Shown one piece after another: positions 1 through 7,841 of a stretch of DNA of 37,836 bases. Source of the stretch: Halalkalibacter oceani (GTDB lineage Bacteria > Bacillota > Bacilli > Bacillales > Bacillaceae_D); NCBI RefSeq assembly GCF_023715605.1, contig NZ_JAMBOL010000032.1, positions 1 to 37,836 on the forward strand, given 5' to 3'. Under the pieces are notes generated by a model. The model did no database searches. It saw nothing but the letters and a program-made list of their open reading frames with translations, and had not been told where the DNA came from. A program made the position numbers and the translations under genes. Positions within the stretch are counted from its first letter, which is position 1. Each line of letters starts with the position of its first letter.

Positions 1-217
1 GATGTCTTTTTCCTTTCCCCAGAATTATAAATGTCGAAATGTTTCGAATTATATACGGACATTATAATCGACTAATTCTGGACAGGCAATACCGTCAACT
101 TTCGGTAATTTAAGGGTGTCAAAAACAGAAAAATGGTTCAAAATGAGCGAAGGATGCATAACGTAATAAGAATACATGAATTATAGGAACTTCGAAAATG
201 GGGAGAGACGTAAACCA

Positions 218-964
218 ATGAAGCATGTACGGTATTTTCGCATTGGGGACCAATGGAACGTTCTCTATCTTCCAGAGCAGCCGAGTGGTTTCGCCGTTTG
301 CCTGATTGGCGATAATGGGATGACGGTGACGAGTAATTCCAGTGAATGGCTCCATCATCCTGAGAAGGAACAATTTATTCAGGATCTCCTGAAGCGGGGA
401 TATACGGTTTTTGCTTCTTCTCTTTATGATAAGCATTGGGGAAGCCCTAAAGCGTTTGAACTGCTTGAGCATCTGTACCATTTCATTTTAAAACGAGAAA
501 TTCTTAATAAAAAAATTCACCTCTTTGCGGAAGGAGCCGGCGGGTTACTTGCTTTGAGGTGGATCCATACGCATTCAGAGCAAATTCGTTCCTGTTATTT
601 AATCAACCCTTGCCTCTCGCTTAGCTCGTACTATGAACAGGAGAGGGAGAATAAGCTGTATTATAAGCGCTTTGTCAAAGAGCTGGAGCTGGCCTATGAT
701 CTGAAATCGGAACGTGATATTCAGGAGGATTGGGTGCGAAATCAAGTTCCTGCACTGACATGCGGGCAATGTCCGCCTCTCTCGATTCATTGTCATGTTC
801 AGGAAAAACGTTTTCCTCTTCACGCCCATAGCCGCGCTCTGCAAAAGCAGTTAGCGGCTGACGGATGCCTGATTAATTTACGGATTCATAGCAATGAACG
901 TTCCTTTTACAAGGAGGCGCAATCCGCCTTTCCTTTTTACCAAAAGTATGAAGAGGTGTTGTAG
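218..964 (+). CDS. alpha/beta-hydrolase-like protein (YjaU-like)
   Basis: A 248-residue soluble protein with an alpha/beta-hydrolase look: a beta strand (LHLFAEGAGGLLAL-type) followed by a helix at about residues 101-116. At the nucleophile elbow, where active hydrolases have G-x-S-x-G, this protein reads A-E-G-A-G-G at about 104-109, so the usual catalytic serine is absent (Gly at about 106). I chose the ATG at 218, preceded by GGGGAGAG at 200-207, over an ATG at 176 that lacks a good ribosome site. It lies 58 bases before the epimerase gene, the order seen for yjaU-yjaV in Bacillus subtilis (from memory). The product may be a non-catalytic member of the fold or use other residues; no substrate can be assigned. 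The fold call is moderately sure and the function unknown. Confidence 0.6.
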   Translation: MKHVRYFRIGDQWNVLYLPEQPSGFAVCLIGDNGMTVTSNSSEWLHHPEKEQFIQDLLKRGYTVFASSLYDKHWGSPKAFELLEHLYHFILKREILNKKIHLFAEGAGGLLALRWIHTHSEQIRSCYLINPCLSLSSYYEQERENKLYYKRFVKELELAYDLKSERDIQEDWVRNQVPALTCGQCPPLSIHCHVQEKRFPLHAHSRALQKQLAADGCLINLRIHSNERSFYKEAQSAFPFYQKYEEVL

Positions 965-1022
965 CGCGGTGCTGGGAGTGAACCTTTTGGCTGGGTTCGG
1001 TAGTTGAAAAAGGAGGGGAAGA

Positions 1023-1934
1023 ATGAAGAAAGTTGTTGTCACAGGAGGCTTTGGTTTTATTGGCTTTCATCTTTGTGAGCGGCTGCTTCTCAATGGAGTG
1101 GAAGTGATTGCGATCGATCAAATGAATGAAGCTGAAAAAGAAAAACAGGAAGAAATGGAATTGCGACTTGGACGGAATGCTTTGCTGACGATCATCAAGG
1201 AAAAAGCAGAGAATGCCGACCTGGAAAAACTTCTGACCGGGATCGACGCGCTTTATCATCTTGCCGCCGATACGTCAGCCGATCATACATGGCCGCCACT
1301 CGCCGAGTCGATTGAAAACAATGTTAATTTGACCCGGACCCTCGTGCAGGCATGTCCGCCAGAAGCGCGCTTTATTTACGCTTCGACCGTCGATGTGTAT
1401 GGCGAGCGTCCTGGCGTGATTACCGAACGGACGCCTGCCAATCCCACTTCGCCCTATGGAATTACGAAGTTAACCGGGGAGAATGTCATTCGCAAATATG
1501 CCGAGCAGCGCGGCCTTCCGTATGTCATTTTACGGTTGCCGACGGTCTATGGGCCGTGGCAGCGCGCTGATATGACGTATTACCAGCTGCTTTCCGGCAA
1601 GGAGGAGGTAGAGTCGGATCGTTCAACGCTCGATGTGCTGTATGTCGATGATGTCGTGGACGCTTTTATGCTCGCCGGGAAAACGAAGCATGTGAACGAG
1701 GTGTATCAGCTGTCGTCGGGAAAAGCCAACCAGTGGGTGCGCGGAGTCGAACATGTGGCGCCCGATCATCCGTTGACGGTCTCGCCGCGGTTTGAGACGT
1801 CATTATCGGCTGAGAAAAGTAAAGACATGCTTGGCTTCGAGGCGAAAGTATCCTTGCAGGAAGGGCTTGCCAAGCAGCGGGAACATATGACACAATGGCT
1901 AAAACAGCAGCAACTGCAAAAAGGGCGTGAATAG
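1023..1934 (+). CDS. yjaV: NAD-dependent epimerase/dehydratase (extended SDR, YjaV-like)
   Basis: A 303-residue extended short-chain dehydrogenase/reductase. The N-terminal Rossmann motif GGFGFIG starts at residue 8. The catalytic Tyr and Lys are in SPYGITK (Tyr145, Lys149), with the usual Ser in YASTVDVYGE near 121. Such proteins bind NAD(P) and act on nucleotide sugars or similar hydroxyl substrates; nothing here fixes the substrate. The ATG has a strong site, AAAGGAGGGGAAG, just upstream. It follows the hydrolase-like gene by 58 bases and abuts the next small gene, whose GTG directly follows this stop, so the three probably form an operon. The yjaV assignment rests on gene order next to med-comZ-fabH plus family, recalled rather than searched. 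Confidence 0.75.
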   Translation: MKKVVVTGGFGFIGFHLCERLLLNGVEVIAIDQMNEAEKEKQEEMELRLGRNALLTIIKEKAENADLEKLLTGIDALYHLAADTSADHTWPPLAESIENNVNLTRTLVQACPPEARFIYASTVDVYGERPGVITERTPANPTSPYGITKLTGENVIRKYAEQRGLPYVILRLPTVYGPWQRADMTYYQLLSGKEEVESDRSTLDVLYVDDVVDAFMLAGKTKHVNEVYQLSSGKANQWVRGVEHVAPDHPLTVSPRFETSLSAEKSKDMLGFEAKVSLQEGLAKQREHMTQWLKQQQLQKGRE

Positions 1935-2126
1935 GTGGATATGAAACGGGCCTTTATCGGAATCGTCATCTTTGCATTCGTGACAGTGATTTCCTTTTTG
2001 CTCTTGCGACGAATGTTCGGTTTGCCGGAGGGGATCAGTGTAATTGGCGCGATCGGCTTAGGGGCGCTGGCGGAAATCCTTTATCAGCGCAGCCGCAAGC
2101 GAGCGGGGAGGAAGATTTCCGAATAG
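1935..2126 (+). CDS. small membrane protein, hypothetical
   Basis: A 63-residue protein with one clear transmembrane segment at residues 6-25 (FIGIVIFAFVTVISFLLL), a short loop, a second moderately hydrophobic stretch near 35-47, and a basic tail (QRSRKRAGRK). The GTG at 1935 begins on the base after the epimerase stop, and an A/G-rich AAAAAGGG lies about 7 bases upstream inside that gene; the ATG at 1941 has poorer spacing. The tight junction suggests translational coupling. A hairpin terminator follows at 2154. I do not recognise the family. Confidence 0.6.
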   Translation: MDMKRAFIGIVIFAFVTVISFLLLRRMFGLPEGISVIGAIGLGALAEILYQRSRKRAGRKISE

Positions 2127-2153
2127 GCAAGTGAGGGCGAGCCAAAATCAGGT

Positions 2154-2210
2154 AGGGACTGGGGCAAAAGGTAAAAAATAACCTCTGTCCCAGTCCCTTC
2201 ACGTTTTTTT
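2154..2210 (+). terminator. hairpin terminator of the epimerase operon
   Basis: The arms AGGGACTGGGGC (2154-2165) and GTCCCAGTCCCT (2187-2198) pair with one G-T wobble, and an inner AGGT/ACCT pairing extends the stem. A T7 run follows at 2204-2210. It resembles the other intergenic hairpins in this window (9097, 23647, 31517, 34850) but lacks their shared leader. Confidence 0.75.
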
Positions 2211-2262
2211 GGTTGATTCGTAAAAACATTCTCAGGAGGAAGTGTAGGAAGCATCGAGGAAG

Positions 2263-2349
2263 AGCACTGGCTCCGCACGTTACGTTCACCATGAAAGAAC
2301 CTCACTTTCATGGTGAACAAAGACCGTTGTAACGGCTCTGCACAGTGCT
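2263..2349. repeat. nested inverted repeat between two terminators
   Basis: A perfect 14-bp inverted repeat, GTTCACCATGAAAG (2284-2297) and CTTTCATGGTGAAC (2305-2318), has a 7-base loop. It is nested inside an imperfect outer repeat whose ends are AGCACTG (2263-2269) and CAGTGCT (2343-2349), with GTTAC/GTAAC pairing between. No T-run follows the inner stem, so it is not a standard terminator. Its function is unknown. Confidence 0.55.
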
Positions 2350-2351
2350 TC

Positions 2352-2377
2352 AAAAAAACGCCACAGGCGTTTTTTTT
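2352..2377. terminator. bidirectional terminator overlapping the prfC stop codon
   Basis: A short stem ACGCC/GGCGT with an ACA loop is flanked by A7 on the left and T7 on the right, so it can terminate in both directions. Its right T-run (2371-2377) overlaps the prfC stop codon (TTA on the plus strand at 2376-2378). Confidence 0.7.
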
Positions 2378-3971
2378 AGATCGTGGAACGGAAGAAAGAA
2401 TTCTCGTAAAATGTAATATCAGGATACTTCTCCGTTGCTGTGCGCATTTGGAAATCATTTTCAAACAGCACGACAATCCGGCCATCGCGGTCGGTTACGA
2501 GATTACGCTGGGCTTTTTTAAAGGCTTCCAGCGCTTCCGGCGGGCCGTCTGCCCAGCGCGCCAATGAAAACGGCAGCCGTTCAAGCTGAATGTCAACGTG
2601 ATATTCATGCTTCAGCCGATGCTCAAGCACTTCAAACTGCAGGACTCCGACTACGCCGACAATTTGCTGCTCATTGAAGCGGTTAAACGTTTTAAACAGC
2701 TGAATGGCGCCTTCCTCCGTTAATTGGTGCAGCCCTTTTTCAAAGGATTTATGCTTTAATGCTTCCTTAACTGTGATCGCACTGAAGAATTCAGGCGAGA
2801 AATGAGGCATCTCCGCAAATTCAAAGCTGTCTCCTTCAACGAGCGTATCGCCAATCCGGAAGTTGCCCGGATCAAAGAGACCGATAATATCGCCGGCGTA
2901 AGCCTCGTCGATGATGCTGCGGTTTTGCGCCAGAAATTGCGTCGGCTGCGAGAGCTTGATGTTTTTTCCGATGCGGACATGCTTGACCGCCATCCCGCGT
3001 TCAAATTTGCCGGACGTGATCCGCAAGAAAGCAATCCGGTCGCGGTGAGCAGGATTCATGTTGGCCTGGATTTTGAAAATAAATCCGGAAAACTCTTTAT
3101 AGGTTAACGGCTCGATCAAGCCTTTCGAGCTTTCTCTTGGCGTCGGTGCCGGCGAAAGCTTTAAGAAGTGCTCAAGGAATGTTTGCACGCCAAAGCTGGA
3201 AATTGCGCTGCCGAAGAAAATCGGCGTCAGTTCTCCTTTGGCAACAAGCTCAAGGTCGAACTCATCTCCGGCGACATCAAGCAGCTCCAGCTCCTCGCGA
3301 AACTGCGCAACGAGCTCGGGGTCGTTAATCGCTTCATCAAGCTTCGGATCATCCGGTCCTTCCAATTGAATGACATCAATTTCTTTCGGGTTTTCCGGAT
3401 TATACAGTTCCAGCCGCTTCTCATGACGGTCATAAACACCTGAGAAGGACTGTCCCATGCCGATTGGCCAGCCCATCGGATACGAGCGGATGCCAAGCAG
3501 GTTCTCAAGCTCTTCCATCAGCTCAAAAGGGTCGCGTCCCTGGCGGTCGAGCTTGTTCATAAACGTAAAAATCGGTATGCCCCGCATTTTACATACTTTA
3601 AAGAGCTTCTTCGTCTGCGCCTCGACGCCTTTGGCCGCATCGATCAGCATCGTCGCCGAGTCAGCCGCTGTTAGCGTCCGGTACGTATCTTCACTGAAAT
3701 CTTCATGCCCCGGTGTATCAAGAATATTGACGTGATAGCCGTCATATTGAAATTCAAGGACAGAGCTTGTCACGGAAATTCCCCGCTGCTTTTCAATATC
3801 CATCCAGTCACTCATCGCATGTTTGGCTGTTTTCTTCCCTTTAACGGATCCAGCCTCGCGTATTGCTCCACCAAACAGCAGCAGTTTTTCCGTTAAAGTC
3901 GTTTTTCCGGCATCGGGATGCGAAATAATCGCAAAGGTCCGCCGTGATTGCACAGCTTCCGTGTACGTCAT
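2376..3971 (-). CDS. prfC: peptide chain release factor 3 (RF3)
   Basis: A 531-residue translational GTPase. RF3 binds ribosomes after peptide release and uses GTP to eject RF1 or RF2. Visible GTPase motifs are G1 SHPDAGKTT (residues 17-25), G3 DTPGH (85-89) and G4 NKLD (139-142), with the conserved effector stretch DIEKQRGISVTSS before G3. The C-terminal half has the RF3-type domains, and length and ending are typical. The ATG is preceded by CGAGGAA about 8 bases upstream. It is transcribed alone on the minus strand, divergent from med. RF3 is not universal in bacilli; from memory B. subtilis 168 lacks it, so this gene may interrupt the yjaV-med order relative to that species. Confidence 0.95.
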   Translation of the reverse strand: MTYTEAVQSRRTFAIISHPDAGKTTLTEKLLLFGGAIREAGSVKGKKTAKHAMSDWMDIEKQRGISVTSSVLEFQYDGYHVNILDTPGHEDFSEDTYRTLTAADSATMLIDAAKGVEAQTKKLFKVCKMRGIPIFTFMNKLDRQGRDPFELMEELENLLGIRSYPMGWPIGMGQSFSGVYDRHEKRLELYNPENPKEIDVIQLEGPDDPKLDEAINDPELVAQFREELELLDVAGDEFDLELVAKGELTPIFFGSAISSFGVQTFLEHFLKLSPAPTPRESSKGLIEPLTYKEFSGFIFKIQANMNPAHRDRIAFLRITSGKFERGMAVKHVRIGKNIKLSQPTQFLAQNRSIIDEAYAGDIIGLFDPGNFRIGDTLVEGDSFEFAEMPHFSPEFFSAITVKEALKHKSFEKGLHQLTEEGAIQLFKTFNRFNEQQIVGVVGVLQFEVLEHRLKHEYHVDIQLERLPFSLARWADGPPEALEAFKKAQRNLVTDRDGRIVVLFENDFQMRTATEKYPDITFYENSFFRSTI

Positions 3972-4218
3972 AAATATGTTCCTCGTTTCTCGTTCAAATA
4001 GTCTTATCCATTATACCAGCCTTCGCTCAATGTTTCATCTTTGCGCCAAAAAACATTACAATCAGATTACATCTGTCCAAGAAAGGATAAAACAAAAAGG
4101 GTATCGTCATAGAATAACGAATAACTAGGACGAAAGAAGGTGATCAATTCGATAGAGTAGGAAAGCGCTAAAAAGGAAGCCTTCCAATTACTAACAGGAA
4201 ATCATTTCATTCATCCAT

Positions 4219-4224
4219 TATAAT
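4219..4224 (+). promoter_or_regulatory. candidate -10 box for med-comZ
   Basis: TATAAT lies 34 bases before the med ATG. The hexamer 17 bases upstream (AGGAAA) is a poor -35, so any promoter here would be weak or activator-dependent. The rest of the 286-base gap between prfC and med shows nothing I recognise. Confidence 0.35.
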
Positions 4225-4257
4225 AGAAAAGGGCAAATCAATAGGGAGCGTGTCAAC

Positions 4258-5220
4258 ATGAGAATTCCACAGATTTTGCAAGTCACTTTGCTGATCATTC
4301 TGCTGGCAGGCTGCAGCAATCCGATTTCTTCATCTTCACCGGCGAAAATCGGACTGCTGCTCGAAAACACGATTGACGACCAGGGATGGAACAGCAAAGG
4401 ATATCAGGGACTTTTAAATATTCATACTAACCGAAAGAGTGAAGTTGTGTTTAAAGAGGATATGAATACGCTCGAAAAAGTAAAAAATGCCGTGGCGGAA
4501 TTTGCTGCCAATGATGTTCAATTGGTGTTCGGACATGGCAGGATTTTTGCTGAATTTTTCTCCGAGCTTGGCGAGGATTATCCAGACATCCATTTTGTCA
4601 GCTTTAACGGGGATGTAGAAGGTGAGAATGTCACGAGCCTACAATTCGACAGCTATGCGATGGGTTATTTTGCCGGGATGATGGCCGCATCGATGTCGGA
4701 AACCGGGGTGGTCGGTATTATCGCCGCCTTTCCATGGCAGCCGGAGGTCAAAGGCTTCCAGGAAGGGGCAAAGGTAGAAAACGGGGCAATCGAGGTGGAG
4801 GTTGAATTTGTCGAAAGCTGGACAAATGAAGAGCGCGCTTTGACTTATTTTAAAGAGATGCAACAGAAAGATGTCGATGTGTTCTATCCGGCCGGCGATG
4901 GCTACCATGTGGCGGTGATTGAGGAAGCGAAGAATCAAGGGCTGTATGCGATCGGCTTTGTCGGCGACCAATCTGATTTGGGTGAATCAACTGTGTTAAC
5001 AAGCACGGTACAGCATGTCGATGTGCTGTATGAACTGGTCGCTGACCAATATGAAAAAGATGAACTGCCGGCAGGGAACAAGAGCTATGATTTTCAAGAT
5101 GGAGTCATTACACTTGGCCGTTTTAGTCCAATTGTACCGGAAGAAATAAAGCTGGAGCTTGAAGAGGCAGTCAAGACGTATATTGAAACGGGAGACTTGC
5201 CGGAATCGCCCTTAACCTAA
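4258..5220 (+). CDS. med: Med-like lipoprotein of the BMP family, competence regulator
   Basis: A 320-residue predicted lipoprotein. The signal peptide ends in a lipobox LLAGC with the lipidated Cys at residue 19, followed by a Ser/Pro linker and a periplasmic-binding-protein fold of the basic membrane protein (BMP/PnrA) type, which starts at KIGLLLENTIDDQGWNSKGY. In B. subtilis Med is a surface-type BMP-family protein that positively affects comK expression. The identity rests on family, length (about 317 in B. subtilis, from memory) and the following comZ gene. A GGGAG site precedes the ATG by about 9 bases. The pair med-comZ lies upstream of fabH as in B. subtilis. It could act as a nucleoside-type ligand sensor; the ligand is unknown. 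Confidence 0.85.
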   Translation: MRIPQILQVTLLIILLAGCSNPISSSSPAKIGLLLENTIDDQGWNSKGYQGLLNIHTNRKSEVVFKEDMNTLEKVKNAVAEFAANDVQLVFGHGRIFAEFFSELGEDYPDIHFVSFNGDVEGENVTSLQFDSYAMGYFAGMMAASMSETGVVGIIAAFPWQPEVKGFQEGAKVENGAIEVEVEFVESWTNEERALTYFKEMQQKDVDVFYPAGDGYHVAVIEEAKNQGLYAIGFVGDQSDLGESTVLTSTVQHVDVLYELVADQYEKDELPAGNKSYDFQDGVITLGRFSPIVPEEIKLELEEAVKTYIETGDLPESPLT

Positions 5221-5287
5221 CTACTTGCGTTCACCTGCTCATCATAGTATCGTAGATGAGAGAATGATCTTAAGAGGTGGATAATGT

Positions 5288-5482
5288 ATGAATCTTCCGG
5301 AAATGAATATGAAATTTATGCAAATTGCAATGAAGCACCTGCCTGAAGGAAAGAAGTTTCTCGATGAAAAAGGAATCGAATTAAATATGGAAGATTTACA
5401 GCCGATGCTTGAGCTGCTGTTAAATGTCATGTCCGAAGCATATGAGCTGGGCAAGGAGCATTCTGCGTTGGAGAAAGAGTAA
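5288..5482 (+). CDS. comZ: ComZ, late-competence regulator
   Basis: A 64-residue protein matching remembered ComZ in length and pattern, notably MKFMQIAMKHLPEGKKFLDE, then GIELNMEDLQPMLELL and MSEAYELGK. In B. subtilis ComZ represses the comG DNA-uptake operon. The ATG at 5288 has AGAGGTGG about 8 bases upstream. It follows med by 67 bases with no terminator between, so the two probably share a transcript; a hairpin follows comZ. Confidence 0.88.
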   Translation: MNLPEMNMKFMQIAMKHLPEGKKFLDEKGIELNMEDLQPMLELLLNVMSEAYELGKEHSALEKE

Positions 5483-5499
5483 GAAAAGCTGTACATGAA

Positions 5500-5545
5500 A
5501 GAAAAGCTCGACAGGGGGAAGCACCTGATCCGGGCTTTTCTTCTG
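5500..5545 (+). terminator. hairpin after comZ
   Basis: AGAAAAGC (5500-5507) pairs with GCTTTTCT (5534-5541), with additional CAGG/CCTG pairing inside (5512-5515 and 5524-5527). A T-rich stretch follows. The stem is imperfect, so efficiency is uncertain. Confidence 0.5.
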
Positions 5546-5576
5546 TTTAAATTTATGAGCGCAAGGAGGAAATAAG

Positions 5577-5900
5577 ATGGACAAGACGGCGAGACTTAAA
5601 GCGTTTGCTGAAGAAATGAAACAAGGCTATCAGCTGGTCAAGGAGAAGAAGGACAAAGAAGCGATTCAAAAGCTACGCCCGTTTATCGAATTAATGAGAC
5701 AAAGCGAGGCGCCTCATATACGACTGTTTGTATCGTACAGTATCGCTCAAATCCGCACTGGGGATCTTGAAGGGTTTTTGCAAACGTATGAAGAGGTAAA
5801 AGGCATGTCGCCGAAAAGCGAGGAAGACGAGCAGCTGAAAAGTCAGCTGGACGGATTTTTTGTTGATATGATGGAAGAGCTGCAAAAGAAAGAAAAATAA
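5577..5900 (+). CDS. small alpha-helical protein, hypothetical
   Basis: A 107-residue, highly charged, probably all-helical cytosolic protein. Helical stretches around residues 5-25, 28-45, 48-65 and 68-80 (the last in GDLEGFLQTYEEVKGM) are reminiscent of a tetratricopeptide-like array, but I cannot match a named family. The ATG is preceded by AAGGAGG with good spacing. It lies between comZ and fabH, where B. subtilis has a different small gene (yjzB, from memory). No signal peptide or membrane segment is visible. Function unknown. Confidence 0.6.
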   Translation: MDKTARLKAFAEEMKQGYQLVKEKKDKEAIQKLRPFIELMRQSEAPHIRLFVSYSIAQIRTGDLEGFLQTYEEVKGMSPKSEEDEQLKSQLDGFFVDMMEELQKKEK

Positions 5901-5966
5901 CGACAGGCTCCATTCTTTCTGCTCGTTCATAGGATAAAGAGAACCTAGCGGAAGGAGCGGTGAAGC

Positions 5967-6254
5967 ATGAGCTATCTCCCTTATCAACCGATGATGAGAA
6001 ACGCCGGGTATGAGCAACAGGATCAACGTTTTTTTCCTGTGCTTCCCTTTATAGCGGGACTCGCGGTCAGTCCATTTCTTTTCGGGGGCTATGGCTATGG
6101 TCGGCCAAATGTCTTTTACGGTCCAAATTACGGTCCAAATTACGGTCCGAATTATGGCCCAAGCTACGGACCTGGTTATGGCCCGAACTATGGTCCGGGT
6201 TACGGTCCCAGCTATGGTCCTCAGTACGGTCCGGTCTATCCTTACTATAGATGA
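5967..6254 (+). CDS. YGPN-repeat protein, possible spore coat component
   Basis: A 95-residue protein whose first part (1-45) holds a short hydrophobic stretch FPVLPFIAGLAVSPFLFGG. The second half is a tandem array of four-residue units Y-G-P-N/S/G/Q, about ten copies, ending in YPYYR. Gly/Tyr/Pro-rich repeats of this kind are common in Bacillus spore coat and exosporium proteins, so a structural role on the spore is a reasonable inference. A GGAAGGAGCGG site precedes the ATG. The reading frames on the opposite strand here are shadows of the repeat. Confidence 0.65.
   Translation: MSYLPYQPMMRNAGYEQQDQRFFPVLPFIAGLAVSPFLFGGYGYGRPNVFYGPNYGPNYGPNYGPSYGPGYGPNYGPGYGPSYGPQYGPVYPYYR
6115..6237 (+). 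repeat. 12-bp tandem repeat encoding YGPN units
   Basis: Direct repeats of the form TACGGTCCAAAT (Tyr-Gly-Pro-Asn) run head to tail; copies at the left are nearly identical and those at the right have diverged at third positions and at the fourth codon (Asn, Ser, Gly, Gln). Such a tract can change copy number by slippage. Confidence 0.75.
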
Positions 6255-6269
6255 GCATAATAAGGAAAA

Positions 6270-6314
6270 GAGGTGTCTCAATCGGCTAACGCCTTTTTAG
6301 GGACACCTCGTTTT
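6270..6314 (+). terminator. terminator after the YGPN-repeat gene
   Basis: GAGGTGTC (6270-6277) pairs with GACACCTC (6302-6309), followed by GTTTT. The stem is extended by a wobble pair; the loop is about 24 bases and contains a further T5 run. Confidence 0.65.
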
Positions 6315-6376
6315 ACATAGAATGCTGCTGAAAAAGTCTCGGTTTCATTTTAGTAGCCTGCCTTGGTTTAAGCTGC

Positions 6377-6679
6377 TTATTCCTGCTTTTTCGCCTGTTT
6401 TCCGGACGGCTTTTTGGAAGAAGGCTCTTCCTTCTTCTGCTTCGTAAAAAACGTGTGAGCGGCGCCGATAAGCGGGGCCAGCTTGTCGATTGTCGGGCCT
6501 AACGTCTGGACAAGCGTCAGCACCTGCTCTAATTGAGTCGGCGGCGTCGCCGGCTCTGTGTTTTCCTGTTCTTCCGCCTGTGGCTCTGGTTGTTGATTGT
6601 CTGCCTGCGGTTCGGAAATAGGACGTCCAAACATAAATTCATCGAAAAAATCACGCCGCGGCTTTTGCTGTTCAGCCAT
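6377..6679 (-). CDS. acidic/Gln-rich small protein, hypothetical
   Basis: A 100-residue protein. Residues 1-20 hold a basic start and RRDFFDEFMFGRP, residues 21-50 are a Gln/Glu/Pro-rich disordered stretch, residues 50-80 form an amphipathic helix (LEQVLTLVQTLGPTIDKLAP), and the end is Lys-rich. The helix loosely recalls the C-terminal part of YqfQ/VrrA-type spore proteins, but this is only a resemblance. The ATG has an excellent AAAGGAGG site. It is a single gene on the minus strand, tail to tail with the YGPN-repeat gene. Function unknown. Confidence 0.55.
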   Translation of the reverse strand: MAEQQKPRRDFFDEFMFGRPISEPQADNQQPEPQAEEQENTEPATPPTQLEQVLTLVQTLGPTIDKLAPLIGAAHTFFTKQKKEEPSSKKPSGKQAKKQE

Positions 6680-6769
6680 AGTTGTTCCTCCTTTCTTCTC
6701 TCATTTTAGTGTATGGAAGAGGACGAATCTGCGTGTGAATCCGATCGCCTAATTCAAAAGAGGTTCATA

Positions 6770-6798
6770 TAGACAGGAGAGTCAACATAGGATAGAAT
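6770..6798 (+). promoter_or_regulatory. sigma-A promoter of fabH-fabF
   Basis: A -35 box TAGACA (6770-6775) and a -10 box TAGAAT (6793-6798) are separated by exactly 17 bases. The FapR operator overlaps the -10 box and the expected start point, the arrangement known for FapR-controlled genes. Confidence 0.8.
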
Positions 6799-6815
6799 TA
6801 GTAGCAGGTACTAAT
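6797..6815. promoter_or_regulatory. FapR operator
   Basis: The perfect palindrome ATTAGTA-GCAGG-TACTAAT matches the known FapR half-sites (TTAGTA...TACTAA) with the 5-base spacer. FapR represses fatty-acid synthesis genes and is released by malonyl-CoA. Its place over the fabH promoter makes the assignment firm. Confidence 0.92.
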
Positions 6816-6863
6816 AATAACCCAAAAAGAATCGTGCGATCGACCGCGAAAGGGGAACGAAAG

Positions 6864-7802
6864 ATGAGACATGCAGGAATTTTAGGCATTGGCAGTTATG
6901 TGGGAGAGCAAGTAGTAACAAATGCTGATTTTGAACAGAAGCTTGACACGTCTGATGAATGGATTCGCACCCGCACTGGAATTGAAGAGCGTCGTTTTGC
7001 TCCTGATCATATTGAAACGTCCGATATGGCTTATCTCGCTGCAAAGGATGCGCTGGAACAGGCGGAGATAGCGGCGGAGGATATTGATTTGATTTTAGTC
7101 GCGACGGTTACACCGGATATGCCGTTTCCGACCGTTTCGACGTTAATTCAGGAAAGACTCGGTGCTAAAAAAGCGGCCGCTATGGATATTAGCGCGGCGT
7201 GTGCCGGCTTTATTTATGGCCTTGCCACGGGGCAGCAGTTCATCCAGACCGGAGCTTACCGCCATATCTTGGTCGTCGGAGTGGAGAAGCTTTCGAAAAT
7301 CACTGATTTTTCCGACCGTAATACCGCTGTTTTATTCGGCGATGGCGCCGGCGCGGCTGTGCTTGGTCCTGTATCTGAAGGAAAAGGAATTTTGGCCTTT
7401 GAACTTGGAGCCGATGGGGCCGGGGCGATGCATATTAATCAGCGGGACAAATATTTAGAGATGAACGGGAGAGAGGTCTTTAAGTTTGCTGTTCGTCAAA
7501 TGGGCGAGTCTTCCTTACGAGTTCTGGAAAAGGCGGGATTGACGAAAGAGGATTGTGACTTCCTCGTCCCCCATCAAGCCAATATCCGCATTATGGAAGC
7601 GGCGCGGGAACGGTTGGAGCTGCCTCAGGAAAAAATGGCGAAAACGGTCCATAAATATGGGAACACATCATCAGCTTCGATTCCGATGACATTGGTCGAT
7701 GAATTAAAAAATGGTAAAATAAAGGATGGAGATATTGTTGTCCTCGTTGGCTTTGGAGCTGGACTCGTCTGGGGCTCAGTAGCCTTGCGATGGGGGAAGT
7801 AA
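6864..7802 (+). CDS. fabH: 3-oxoacyl-ACP synthase III (KAS III)
   Basis: A 312-residue condensing enzyme that starts fatty-acid synthesis by joining an acyl-CoA primer to malonyl-ACP. The triad is visible: Cys113 in SAACAGF, His237 in HQANIRI and Asn267 in GNTSS. The length equals B. subtilis FabHA. I placed the start at the ATG 6864, after GAAAGGGGAACG, not at a GTG 30 bases upstream, because the family begins at this Met. It is the first gene of fabH-fabF, with a 39-base gap, and is controlled by the FapR operator and promoter at 6770-6815. In bacilli this enzyme prefers branched-chain primers; that preference is inferred from the family. Confidence 0.96.
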   Translation: MRHAGILGIGSYVGEQVVTNADFEQKLDTSDEWIRTRTGIEERRFAPDHIETSDMAYLAAKDALEQAEIAAEDIDLILVATVTPDMPFPTVSTLIQERLGAKKAAAMDISAACAGFIYGLATGQQFIQTGAYRHILVVGVEKLSKITDFSDRNTAVLFGDGAGAAVLGPVSEGKGILAFELGADGAGAMHINQRDKYLEMNGREVFKFAVRQMGESSLRVLEKAGLTKEDCDFLVPHQANIRIMEAARERLELPQEKMAKTVHKYGNTSSASIPMTLVDELKNGKIKDGDIVVLVGFGAGLVWGSVALRWGK

Positions 7803-7841
7803 CAAGCTGAAAGATCAATTGTAGCAAAGGAGAGGAAAGAC

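Noticed and set aside
6115-6237. Possible CRISPR-like array
   Set aside because: Units are 12 bp, directly adjacent with no spacers, in frame with a coding sequence, and no cas gene is present.
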